A stretch of 9,661 bases of DNA from Candidatus Eiseniibacteriota bacterium (GTDB taxonomy: Bacteria > Eisenbacteria > RBG-16-71-46 > JAFGJU01), in contig JAFGJU010000185.1 of assembly GCA_016928935.1 (NCBI GenBank), forward strand, positions 1-9,661. The letters run 5' to 3'. Position 1 is the first letter of the stretch, and each line of letters starts with the position of its first letter. Both the position numbers and the translations under genes were made by a program. This document shows positions 1 through 6,942 of the stretch, piece by piece. The notes under the pieces are model-generated. The model was given only the letters and a program-made list of their open reading frames with translations, ran no database searches and had not been told where the DNA came from.

Positions 1-24
1 CTCGCCGCGCACAGGAGAGCCGGA

Positions 25-1248
25 ATGCCCCTCATAGTGCAGAAATACGGCGGTTCCTCCCTCGCCACAATCGAAAGAGTGATGAAAGTGGCCGAGAGGG
101 TGGCGGCCGCCAGAAAGCAGGGAAACGACGTCGTCGTGGTCGTCTCAGCAATGGGAGACACGACGGACGAGCTGTTCCAGCTCGCATCCAGAGTGTCGCG
201 CAATCCCGCCACGCGTGAGCTGGACATGTTGTTGACGGCGGGTGAGCGGATCTCGATGGCCCTGCTGTCGATGGCCATCAACGACAGGGGCTGCGAGGCC
301 ATCTCCTTCACTGGCTCTCAGAGCGGCATCATAACGGACTCCAGACACACGAGAGCCAAAATAGTGGACGTGAAGGCGTTCAGGATAAGCGAGGAGCTGG
401 CCAGAGGCAGGGTCGTCATAGTGGCCGGATTCCAGGGAGTGAGCTCTGCGAAGGAGGTCACCACCCTGGGCAGAGGCGGGTCGGACACGACCGCGGTCGC
501 TCTGGCGTCCGCCTTCAGGGCAGCCGAGTGCGAGATCTTCACGGACGTCGCAGGCATATACACGGCCGACCCCAGGGTCGTGAAGGGGGCCAGGAAGCTG
601 GACGCCGTGACCTTCGAGGAGATGCTGGAGCTGTCTCACTCGGGGGCGGGCGTCGTCCACCATTCGGCGGTGGAGCTGGCATACCAGTACGACACGCCGC
701 TTCACGTGCGCTCCAGCTTCACGAGCGAAAGGGGGACGATGGTGTCGAGCAACCCTGTCAACAACGGAAAGCGCATAAGGGGCATAGCCCACACGGGAGG
801 TATGGCGCTCTTGAGGATGCACGGCGCCAGCGATTCCGGCCCAGCCGCGGAGCGCCTCTTCAGGCGAATGGCCGAGGCCGGCGTGGAGGTGAGGCAGTTC
901 AGCCAGTCGGCCGTGCCTCCTGAGGCCGACTGCCTGCTCCTGGCAGTGCCGGAGTCGGACGCAAAGGCCGCGGAGGAACTGTGCCAATCTCAGGCGAGGG
1001 AGCTCGGGGCGCAGCTTGAGGTCATACGCGGGGTGGGCCTCGTCTCGGTCGTGAGCGGAGGCCTTCTCTCCGCCGGCACCACGCCGTCAGAAGTGCTCGC
1101 GGTCCTCAACTCCGTTAACGCGCGCCCGTTCGCGGTCAGCTCGAGCGCGATCACGCTCTCCTGTCTCATGCCCGAGGCAAAGCTGGAAGAAGCCGTGCGC
1201 GAGCTGCACAGGGTGCTGATCGAAGAGAAGCAGGCCCCGGGCACCTGA
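25..1248 (+). CDS. lysC: Aspartate kinase, monofunctional, with C-terminal ACT domains
   Basis: Phosphorylates L-aspartate with ATP to give 4-phospho-L-aspartate, the first step of the lysine/diaminopimelate, threonine and methionine pathways, in the cytosol. The 407-residue product has the amino-acid-kinase fold first: KYGGSS at 7-12 (family usually KFGGTS), the DMLLTAGE segment at 67-74, TTLGRGGSDTTA at 146-157 and the nucleotide-site segment FTDVAGIYTADPRVV at 172-186. Two ACT-type regulatory segments follow, at about 260-330 and 335-400, so feedback inhibition by lysine and/or threonine is likely, though the effector cannot be read from sequence. Length matches stand-alone lysC enzymes (about 400-410) and there is no fused homoserine dehydrogenase. 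The ATG is preceded by AGGAG at 13-17 with a 7-nt gap. Odd point: the stretch usually like GAKVLHPRAVE reads GAGVVHHSAVE (207-217), so the usual Lys and Arg are missing. It converges on glgA and shares no operon with the other genes here. Confidence 0.96.
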   Translation: MPLIVQKYGGSSLATIERVMKVAERVAAARKQGNDVVVVVSAMGDTTDELFQLASRVSRNPATRELDMLLTAGERISMALLSMAINDRGCEAISFTGSQSGIITDSRHTRAKIVDVKAFRISEELARGRVVIVAGFQGVSSAKEVTTLGRGGSDTTAVALASAFRAAECEIFTDVAGIYTADPRVVKGARKLDAVTFEEMLELSHSGAGVVHHSAVELAYQYDTPLHVRSSFTSERGTMVSSNPVNNGKRIRGIAHTGGMALLRMHGASDSGPAAERLFRRMAEAGVEVRQFSQSAVPPEADCLLLAVPESDAKAAEELCQSQARELGAQLEVIRGVGLVSVVSGGLLSAGTTPSEVLAVLNSVNARPFAVSSSAITLSCLMPEAKLEEAVRELHRVLIEEKQAPGT

Positions 1249-1388
1249 TGCCGGCGCCGCGGGGCCGGATTCTGGTCACATGTCTTCAGCGGCGCCGCGG
1301 GGTAGACTCCCAGTCGCCCGGCGCACGCATCTTCGTTTGAGCCCGCTTCACGCGAGTCTGCCGAACGCTGAGCGCCGGCCGCGTACCG
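1249..1388. other. Convergent intergenic region, no clear terminator
   Basis: This 140-bp gap separates the 3' ends of lysC and glgA. On the lysC side a short GC-only stem is possible (CCGGC at 1251-1255 with GCCGG at 1264-1268) but no run of T follows. On the glgA side 1360-1379 can fold as GCCG/CGGC around CGC/GCG, again without a T tract. Transcription from both sides must end here or read into the opposite gene, but I see no convincing intrinsic terminator; Rho-dependent termination is possible. No small gene is supported. Confidence 0.5.
1252..1302. repeat. 13-bp direct repeat pair CGGCGCCGCGGGG
   Basis: CGGCGCCGCGGGG occurs exactly at 1252-1264 and again at 1290-1302, 38 bp start to start. 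The first 8 bases, CGGCGCCG, are self-complementary, so the two copies can also pair as an 8-bp stem around a 30-nt loop in RNA from either strand. It lies just after the lysC stop codon. It may be a transcription-ending structure or a scattered intergenic repeat, but simple GC bias could also produce it. Confidence 0.5.
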
Positions 1389-2927
1389 TCAAAGGGCCTT
1401 CTCCGAAACCGAGTAGACCCAATCAGCGAAAGGGGCGCTGCACTTCCTCCCCACCGCTTTCTTGTACAGTTCCACGTAACCCTTGGCCGCCCGCTTCCAC
1501 GAGAAGTCCTCCTGCATGGCGTTTTTCATCAGGCGCTCCCATCGTTCCTTGTCCTGGAAAACGCCGTACGCCGCGCCCACGGCGTCCATGAGCGCCGCGG
1601 TCGAGTAGTCGTGGAACACGAACCCGGTGCCCTCTCCGGTCGTGGGGTTGTACGGCTTGACCGTGTCGGCCAGCCCGCCGGTGAAGCGCACGACCGGGAC
1701 GGTGCCGTACCTCATGCTGTACATCTGGTTGAGCCCGCACGGCTCGTACCTCGAGGGCATCAAGAAGACGTCTGAGGCCGCCTCTATCACGTGCGCCAGC
1801 TTCTCGTTGAAGTCCAGCGACACCGAAACCTTGCCCGGGTATCTCTCCTGGAGCCTCGTGAAGAACTCGTGGTATCTCTGCTGGCCCGTGCCCAACACCG
1901 CCAGGCCCGCGTCCATCGCCAGCAGCTCGTCCGCGACCGCTTCAAGAAGGTCCAGCCCCTTCTGGTCCGCAAGCCTGGACACGATGCCCATGAGGAAGCT
2001 CTGTTGAGTGAGATCGCTCAGTCTGTTCTTGTTTATGAAATGGAGCTTGTTCTTGGCCTTATCCTTGACGTTGGACAGCCCGTACTTGTAGGCAAGGTAT
2101 CTGTCGGTGGAAGGGTTCCATGTCACGTAGTCCGCGCCGTTCAGCACGCCGAACAGGTCCTCGCTCCTGGCCTTCAGCACTCCCTCCAGCCCGCAGCCGT
2201 ACTCCTGCCCGGTCTGTATCTCCTTGGCGTAAGTCTCACTCACAGTCGATATGATGTCGGCGTACACGATTGCCGCCTTCATGAAGTTCACCTTGCCCCA
2301 AAACTCCAGTGGCCCCATGGCGTAAGCCAGCTCCTCCGGCAACCCTGCCTCTTCCAGCATCTCCCTGGGATAAACGCCCTGGTACCCGAGGTTGTGAATC
2401 GTGAACAGAGTGGCCGCGGAGGCCAGAGCCTTCTCGGACGCGTATTCCTCCTTCATCAGGAGAGGAATCAGTCCGGTCTGGTGGTCGTTGAGGTGGATGA
2501 CGTCGTAGCGCAGGGACAGGTTCTTGATGATCTCGAGCACCGCCCTGGAGAAGAACGTGAATCGCAGAGCGTTGTCGGCGTAATCGTACCGTGTCTCCGG
2601 GTCGCCGTAGACGCCGTTCCTGCCCAGCAGGTAGTCGTTCGCCACCAGGTAGATGGCGGCCTTCGAGCCCCGCAGAGAACACTGCCACAGCTCGACGCTC
2701 TTCGTGTCGTTGCCCAACCGGACGCGCACCTCTCCGTTGAGCTTCACCCTCTTCATCCCCATGTCCTGTGCGTCCAGGAAACCGTAGCGCGGGACGAACA
2801 CCGATACCTCGTGTCCCATGGATGCGAGCGTTCTGGAAAGCGAGTTCGCTACGTCGGCGAGCCCTCCCACCTTAGCGAATGGTGCCATCTCGGCGCTTAC
2901 AATGCAGACCTTGAACTTAGTCTTCAT
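1389..2927 (-). CDS. glgA: Glycogen/starch synthase, GT5 family
   Basis: Transfers glucose from ADP-glucose (or UDP-glucose in some relatives) to the non-reducing end of an alpha-1,4-glucan, in the cytosol. The 512-residue protein has the two Rossmann domains of GT5/GT-B enzymes: KVGGL at 19-23 (sugar-nucleotide binding), HLNDHQTG at 145-152, IHNLGYQG at 177-184, GIVSRLADQKG at 314-324 with R318 and K323 in the places of the diphosphate-binding Arg and Lys, then PSRYEPCGLNQ at 391-401 with E395/C397, and TGGLADTV at 416-423. All expected active-site landmarks are present and length is normal for GlgA. The ATG follows AAGGAGGG (2931-2938). That ATG overlaps the galT stop as ATGA (2927-2924), which implies translational coupling, and glgA is the last gene of the operon. 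HLNDHQTG has His where the family usually has Trp (DWQ). No glgB or glgC lies in the window, so whether the product is storage glycogen or another alpha-glucan is open. Confidence 0.95.
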   Translation of the reverse strand: MKTKFKVCIVSAEMAPFAKVGGLADVANSLSRTLASMGHEVSVFVPRYGFLDAQDMGMKRVKLNGEVRVRLGNDTKSVELWQCSLRGSKAAIYLVANDYLLGRNGVYGDPETRYDYADNALRFTFFSRAVLEIIKNLSLRYDVIHLNDHQTGLIPLLMKEEYASEKALASAATLFTIHNLGYQGVYPREMLEEAGLPEELAYAMGPLEFWGKVNFMKAAIVYADIISTVSETYAKEIQTGQEYGCGLEGVLKARSEDLFGVLNGADYVTWNPSTDRYLAYKYGLSNVKDKAKNKLHFINKNRLSDLTQQSFLMGIVSRLADQKGLDLLEAVADELLAMDAGLAVLGTGQQRYHEFFTRLQERYPGKVSVSLDFNEKLAHVIEAASDVFLMPSRYEPCGLNQMYSMRYGTVPVVRFTGGLADTVKPYNPTTGEGTGFVFHDYSTAALMDAVGAAYGVFQDKERWERLMKNAMQEDFSWKRAAKGYVELYKKAVGRKCSAPFADWVYSVSEKAL

Positions 2928-3943
2928 GCTCCCTCCTTAAGCCGCTCAGCAGGTATCTGCCCCAGAAACTCCGCCGCATCCTCTGGCAACGTTGGGTTTA
3001 TGTAGAAACCGGTGCCCCACTCGAATCCCGCCACCCTCGTCAGTTTCGGAATGATCTCGAAGTGCCAGTGATAGAACTCCAAGTCGGGCGTCTTGCACGG
3101 CGCCGAGTGTAAGATATAATTGTACGAAGGATTGTTCAAGGCAATATTAAGTCGTTTGAGCGTGTCCTTGAGGGTGGTGGCAAGGAGGGCGATCTCGGCG
3201 TCCGTTATCATCTCGAACGCCGACACGTGCGCCCTGGGAAGCAGCCACGTCTCGAACGGGAAGCGCGCCGCGAACGGACAGAACGCCACGAAGCCGTCGT
3301 TCTCCACGACCATGCGCTTGCCGTCGGCGGTCTCCTGCTCCACTATGTCGCAGAACACGCACCGCTCCTTCAGGTCGTAGTGCCGCTTGCCTCCGTCCAA
3401 CTCCTGCGAGACCCTGGTCGGGATGATGGGAGTGGCTATCAACTGGCTGTGGCTGTGCTCCAGCGAGGCGCCCGCCGACTCGCCCTGGTTCTTGAATATG
3501 ATTATGTAGCGGAACCTGACGTCCTTCTTGAGGTCCAGGATTCGCTCCCTGAAGGCAGTCAGCACCTGCCTCATGTTCTGGTCCGACAGCTGGCTGGTTT
3601 CCAGGTCGTGGTCCGGGGTCTCTATTATCACCTCGTGCGCTCCGATCCCGTTCATCTTGTCGTAGATGCCCTCACCCCTCCTGTTGAGGCCGCCCTCGAT
3701 CTGCAGCGCGGGAAACTTGTTGGGCACGACTCTGACCGTCCAGCCGGGCGTGTTGGGAGCGGTCCCCGGCTCCCTGAACGCAAACACCTCGGGCGGGGTC
3801 TTGTCCTCGTTTCCCTTGCAGAACGGGCAGAAGCCGGTGTGCTTCTTCTTCTCGGCTTCGGGGAAACCGACGGGCCTTCTTCCTCTTTCCGTCGAAATGA
3901 TGACCCAGCGTCCTATCACGGGGTCTCTTCTCAGCTCGGGCAT
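2924..3943 (-). CDS. galT: Galactose-1-phosphate uridylyltransferase
   Basis: Leloir-pathway enzyme: UDP-glucose + galactose-1-P to glucose-1-P + UDP-galactose, through a uridylyl-histidine intermediate, in the cytosol. The 339-residue protein carries CPFC (C39, C42), H112 and H163, matching the zinc ligands known from the E. coli enzyme. Its active-site HSHSQ at 163-167 has H165 as the expected nucleophile. The second metal site also looks intact: E181, H279 and HWH at 292-294. The second CxxC, CVFC at 195-198, is outside the E. coli pattern. I chose ATG 3943 because AGGAGG (3948-3953) sits 4 nt upstream and the protein then begins MPELRRDPVIGRWVII, the usual family N-terminus; an in-frame start at 3970 would add nine residues unlike the family. 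It lies 75 bp after the GlmU-like gene and overlaps glgA by 4 bp. Coupling to glgA suggests it supplies or recycles glucose-1-P/UDP-glucose; no galE or galK is visible here. Confidence 0.95.
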   Translation of the reverse strand: MPELRRDPVIGRWVIISTERGRRPVGFPEAEKKKHTGFCPFCKGNEDKTPPEVFAFREPGTAPNTPGWTVRVVPNKFPALQIEGGLNRRGEGIYDKMNGIGAHEVIIETPDHDLETSQLSDQNMRQVLTAFRERILDLKKDVRFRYIIIFKNQGESAGASLEHSHSQLIATPIIPTRVSQELDGGKRHYDLKERCVFCDIVEQETADGKRMVVENDGFVAFCPFAARFPFETWLLPRAHVSAFEMITDAEIALLATTLKDTLKRLNIALNNPSYNYILHSAPCKTPDLEFYHWHFEIIPKLTRVAGFEWGTGFYINPTLPEDAAEFLGQIPAERLKEGA

Positions 3944-4018
3944 CTCGCCTCCTAAGAATCCGCGCGTCACGCGCCGCCGGCTCGCAGGCTTCAGACTGCG
4001 CGCTCGGGCGCGACGCGC
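3944..4018 (-). other. 75-bp intra-operon gap with GC-rich inverted repeats
   Basis: The gap between the GlmU-like stop and galT holds a 7-bp inverted repeat, GCGCGTC at 3962-3968 and GACGCGC at 4012-4018. It also holds a compact palindrome GCGCGTCACGCGC at 3962-3974, which competes for the same left arm. No T run follows, so it does not look like a terminator. A stem here could stabilise or attenuate the galT-glgA part of the message, but this is inference. The galT SD site lies at its downstream end. Confidence 0.4.
3948..3953 (-). promoter_or_regulatory. galT ribosome binding site
   Basis: On the minus strand AGGAGG lies 4 nt before ATG 3943. It decides the galT start in favour of this ATG over the upstream in-frame codon at 3970. 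Confidence 0.8.
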
Positions 4019-5287
4019 CTACAACACTCGTCTCCTGTCTTCTTCCGTTGCCTCGAACACGCGCATCATGAGCCTCTCCAGCGCCGGGCTCATCTCCGTC
4101 CCTCGTCTCTCCATCATCACCCGTGCGGTGGCAACGGCCCTCTGCGGGATGTACGTCTCGAAGCTCTCGCCGTCTCCCCAGACGAAGCACGGCACGTCCT
4201 TCGGCAACACGCCCTTGCCCCCGAACACGTTCGCCGAGAAACCCAGCACCGCGCCGGTGTCCAGCAGCGTGCCTATGCCGGTCTTGGTGAAATCTCCGAC
4301 CAGGGAGCCGACTTTCATCAGATTCGTCCCGACCGCGCGGCCGTCCACGATGACACTCACGCTGCCGTAAGTGTTCTTGAGGTCGCTGGTCGTGGTCAGC
4401 GCCCCCAGGTTCACCCACTCTCCCACGTACGAGTGGCCCACGAACCCCTCGTGATACTTGTTGGAGTGGCCCTGGAAGATCGACTGCTCGACCTCTCCTC
4501 CTATCCTGCAGCATGGGCCGAAGGTGCAGCCGCCCGTGTACCGCCCCCCCACAAGCAGGGTGTCCTCCGACACGACGCACGGCCCCTCCACCCTCGACGG
4601 GGAGTGAACTTTCACGTTTGCACCCAGGAAGATGGGCCCGCCGCGGGCGTCCAGCACGACTCCGGCGTCTATGCTGGCTCCCTGCCCCACGTGAACGGCG
4701 CGGGCATTGTACACGACCGCTCTCTCGTCCACGTCCCCCTCTATCTTGCCTCCCTGCCTGGAGCGTTCGAAATCCGTTCCAATCTGGCCCGGGTTGTTGT
4801 TCACCAGCTCCCAGGTGTACGTGAGCAGAGTGGCCACGACGTCAGTCCTGGGCAACCCGGCCGCCAGCGACTGAGCCGCATCCGGGCTGAGGAAGAATCC
4901 CGGCCTGGCCGCCTGCCGCATGAGCCCTCCGGCCTCCAGTCTGCAGGCAAGCAGCTCCCCGTCGGCGAAGAAGCTGCACGACTTCCCTTCGACCGGGACG
5001 AGCTGGGCCAGCCCCGGAGGCGAAAGCAGCCTTCCGTTCACGAACAGCATGCCGTCCCCGTCGAAGTCCTGGAGCCGGTTCACGGGAAACGGCAGCCTCT
5101 CACTCAGGACCTCGGCCAGGTAAGGCCTGGCCGCGAAGTAGAAGCTCACGTCGCCGTACTCCCGGAAGGTCTTCTCCCACAGCGAGAGCATTCCGCATCT
5201 CAGCTCGAACACGGCCCGGGAGTACGACAGGGGCAGGAATCCCCTGTAACCCCGGTCTTCGAACACACAAACTCCAAACTTTGCCAT
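4019..5287 (-). CDS. GlmU-like sugar nucleotidyltransferase / left-handed beta-helix acyltransferase
   Basis: The 422-residue protein resembles the putative UDP-GlcNAc diphosphorylase/glucosamine-1-phosphate N-acetyltransferase family (the alternative 'GlmU family'), not classical GlmU. The N-terminus VCVFEDRGYRGFLPLSYSR, then FELRCGMLSLWEK (27-39), is the family signature of the divergent nucleotidyltransferase half. From about 190 to 370 runs a hexapeptide-repeat beta-helix with the family's conserved block GHSNKYHEGFVGHSYVGEW (about 273-291), then NLGALTTTSDLKNTYG (293-308). Predicted role: acetylate glucosamine-1-P and/or couple it to UTP, giving UDP-GlcNAc for envelope glycans; substrate is not proven. 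I chose ATG 5287 because homology starts at MAKFGVCVF; the longer reading from 5326 adds 13 unrelated residues inside the preceding gene. The start lies 5 bp after the SPOR gene's TAG, with only a weak AAAGGG upstream, so it probably depends on translation of that gene. Confidence 0.85.
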   Translation of the reverse strand: MAKFGVCVFEDRGYRGFLPLSYSRAVFELRCGMLSLWEKTFREYGDVSFYFAARPYLAEVLSERLPFPVNRLQDFDGDGMLFVNGRLLSPPGLAQLVPVEGKSCSFFADGELLACRLEAGGLMRQAARPGFFLSPDAAQSLAAGLPRTDVVATLLTYTWELVNNNPGQIGTDFERSRQGGKIEGDVDERAVVYNARAVHVGQGASIDAGVVLDARGGPIFLGANVKVHSPSRVEGPCVVSEDTLLVGGRYTGGCTFGPCCRIGGEVEQSIFQGHSNKYHEGFVGHSYVGEWVNLGALTTTSDLKNTYGSVSVIVDGRAVGTNLMKVGSLVGDFTKTGIGTLLDTGAVLGFSANVFGGKGVLPKDVPCFVWGDGESFETYIPQRAVATARVMMERRGTEMSPALERLMMRVFEATEEDRRRVL

Positions 5288-5292
5288 GAGAG

Positions 5293-5799
5293 CTACTGCC
5301 CTTTGGGGTTCACCTCGGCCACCCAAGCGCCGTCGTAACCGACCTGGACGGCCCTCTCCTTGAGCGCAAGAGCCTCCTCCTTAACCGAGAAGTCCCCCAC
5401 TCTCACCCTGTAGAGGGGCGCCGAGTACTCCACGTAAACACGCTCGGAGAATACTGTCCTGGCCTGCGTCGCCACCGCCTCCGCCTTCTCCAGGCTGGAA
5501 GACGCGAATATCTGCACGCGGAAAACGGGGGCTACCGCGCCCTCCTCCACCCTCGGAGGTTCCTCCTCCTCCACGTATGGAAGTGACTCCTCCCCGGTGG
5601 TGACGGTCTTTCGCTGCGGGCTCACGGGCGCAGGAATCGCCTCCAGCTCCGTCTCGGACGGCTGCCCGGCCGTCGCCGGACCCGTCCTGTCGCGACCGAG
5701 TGTCTGCCCGACGCAGGAAGTCAGCGCCAGACAGGCCGCGAGGGCCGACAACACAAGAAGAGAGCTCAACAGAATGGAACTCGGCCGAAGTCTGCTCAC
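5293..5799 (-). CDS. SPOR-domain lipoprotein
   Basis: The 168-residue protein begins with Arg3/Arg5 and a hydrophobic stretch (about 9-28), followed by two lipobox-like sites, LAAC ending at C23 and LTSC ending at C29. C29 is the likelier lipidation site because residues between the two remain hydrophobic. A Pro/Glu-rich linker with a run of four Glu (about 77-80) leads to a C-terminal SPOR domain at about 91-165: FRVQIFAS, then PLYRVRVGDFSVKEEALALKERA, ending GYDGAWVAEV. SPOR domains bind glycan strands lacking peptide stems at division sites, so this should sit in the periplasm anchored to a membrane and touch peptidoglycan. Start choice: GTG 5799 has GAGG 5 nt upstream and AGGAGG (5810-5815) 10 nt upstream, and gives a normal signal peptide; another in-frame GTG at 5832 adds 11 residues. 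It sits 34 bp after manC. Its partner in a sugar-nucleotide operon is unexplained; a generic division or lytic-transglycosylase accessory is the simplest view. Confidence 0.87.
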   Translation of the reverse strand: MSRLRPSSILLSSLLVLSALAACLALTSCVGQTLGRDRTGPATAGQPSETELEAIPAPVSPQRKTVTTGEESLPYVEEEEPPRVEEGAVAPVFRVQIFASSSLEKAEAVATQARTVFSERVYVEYSAPLYRVRVGDFSVKEEALALKERAVQVGYDGAWVAEVNPKGQ

Positions 5800-5833
5800 G
5801 ATTTCCTCGCCTCCTGTCAGTGTTCCGCCCACG

Positions 5834-6910
5834 CTACAGATACTTCTTCAGTCTCCCGGACGCAGACAGCGCCCGCGAGATACGTCTGACCTCCTGGGCC
5901 ATCGCCCTGGAACAAACCAGGGTCACGTCCTCCGTCCTGACTATCACAACGTCCCGCACGCCCAGCGCGGCAATCAGCCCCTGCCCGCTGTACAGCACGC
6001 AATCGGTCGAGTCGAGCGCAACCGCCGCGCCCTGCGAGACGTTTCCGTTCCTGTCCTTGCCCCGGATTCTCTCGAGCGACGTCCACGAACCCAGGTCGTC
6101 CCAGGGAAAACCGGCCTTCACCATCGCGATGTTCCGAGACTTTTCCAGAAGCCCGTAGTCCACCGATTCCGGGCTCACTCTCGAATAGAATTCCCTGAGC
6201 GCGCCGCGCCTTGTCTTCCTGCTCAAGTTGCGCTCGAACCGGGCGAGCTCCCCGTGAAGCGCGGGCATGTGCCTCTTCACGCCCTCCAGGAACACGTCCA
6301 CCCGCCACACGAACATCCCGCTGTTCCAGTAATGCCGGCCGTCCCTCAGGAGCCTCTCGGCCGCGGCACGGCCGGGCTTCTCCACGAAACGCCTGACGCG
6401 GAACACTCCCGGCCCCAGCTCGGGGGCCGCACAGCCCACGTGCACGTAGCCGTAGCCCGTCTCGGCCCTCGTGGGCTTCACGCCGAAAACGACCAGACTG
6501 CCCCGCCGGGCAGCTCCGACCGCCTGCTTCAGGTTCAGCAGGAACTCGGCCCGCTTGCCCACCAGGTGGTCCGAGGGCAGGACCGCGCAAACGGCGTCCG
6601 GCGAGCGCCGCGATATGAGGAACGACGCCAGCGCCAGGGCGGGAGCGGTGTTCCTGCCGAAGGGTTCCCCCACCACGCGGATTCCGCCGAAGCCGCGGAG
6701 CACGTGCTTGACCCGGCGCTCGATGCGGCTCGACGTAATGACCAACATCCGCTCGGGCGGCACGACGGAGCGCACCCTCGACACGGTCTGTTCGAGCAGA
6801 GACTCTCTCCCGGCAAGAGAGAGAAGCTGCTTGGGGTCTGCCGCCCTGCTGAGCGGCCAGAATCTCTCCCCTTTTCCGCCGGCCAGGACTACCGCGTAGA
6901 GATTTCTCGT
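5834..6910 (-). CDS. manC: Mannose-1-phosphate guanylyltransferase, monofunctional, apparent ACG start
   Basis: Makes GDP-mannose from mannose-1-P and GTP in the cytosol, for mannose, fucose or related glycans. The 358-residue product has every landmark: LAGGKGERFWPLSR (9-22) with PKQLL (26-30), the nucleotide and metal loop; EPFGRNTAPA (about 82-91); VLPSDH (110-115); ETGYGYVHVG (150-159); FVEKP (175-179); YWNSGMFVW (194-202); and FPWDDLGSW (268-276). The C-terminal phosphomannose-isomerase cupin of long ManC proteins is absent, as in the short type. Oddity: reading upstream from the binding loop, the frame is open only to a TAG at 6946-6944 and has no ATG, GTG or TTG before codon 43 (GTG 6784), which would delete the loop. 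ACG at 6910-6908 is 7 nt after AGGAGGG (6918-6924) and is the best-placed start; a miscalled or mutated ATG is the alternative. First gene of the operon, followed 34 bp later by the SPOR gene. Confidence 0.92.
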   Translation of the reverse strand, partial: TRNLYAVVLAGGKGERFWPLSRAADPKQLLSLAGRESLLEQTVSRVRSVVPPERMLVITSSRIERRVKHVLRGFGGIRVVGEPFGRNTAPALALASFLISRRSPDAVCAVLPSDHLVGKRAEFLLNLKQAVGAARRGSLVVFGVKPTRAETGYGYVHVGCAAPELGPGVFRVRRFVEKPGRAAAERLLRDGRHYWNSGMFVWRVDVFLEGVKRHMPALHGELARFERNLSRKTRRGALREFYSRVSPESVDYGLLEKSRNIAMVKAGFPWDDLGSWTSLERIRGKDRNGNVSQGAAVALDSTDCVLYSGQGLIAALGVRDVVIVRTEDVTLVCSRAMAQEVRRISRALSASGRLKKYL

Positions 6911-6917
6911 GGAGTCT

Positions 6918-6924
6918 CCCTCCT
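6918..6924 (-). promoter_or_regulatory. Strong ribosome binding site of manC
   Basis: AGGAGGG on the minus strand, 7 nt before ACG 6910. It is a near-perfect anti-16S match at ideal distance. No other in-frame codon near it is a standard start, so it marks ACG (or an original ATG) as the initiation codon. Confidence 0.8.
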
Positions 6925-6942
6925 CTTTCTCACAAGGTCTTG

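Noticed and set aside
145..987. Minus-strand open frame opposite lysC
   Set aside because: Shadow of the aspartate kinase, no SD site or family resemblance.
1360..1379. Hairpin after glgA as intrinsic terminator
   Set aside because: The stem is short and interrupted (GCCG, CGC) and no T tract follows.
1791..3005. Plus-strand open frame of about 400 codons opposite glgA
   Set aside because: Antisense shadow of glgA with low-complexity composition and no domain.
3672..4580. Minus-strand open frame spanning the GlmU-like gene and galT, suggesting a fusion
   Set aside because: It is a different frame from both genes and very Arg/Gly-rich; the two real genes have their own stop and SD/start.
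5834..6910. manC as a frameshifted or N-terminally truncated pseudogene
   Set aside because: All motifs from the binding loop to the C-terminus are intact in one frame, and promoter and SD sites are in place; only the start codon is unusual.
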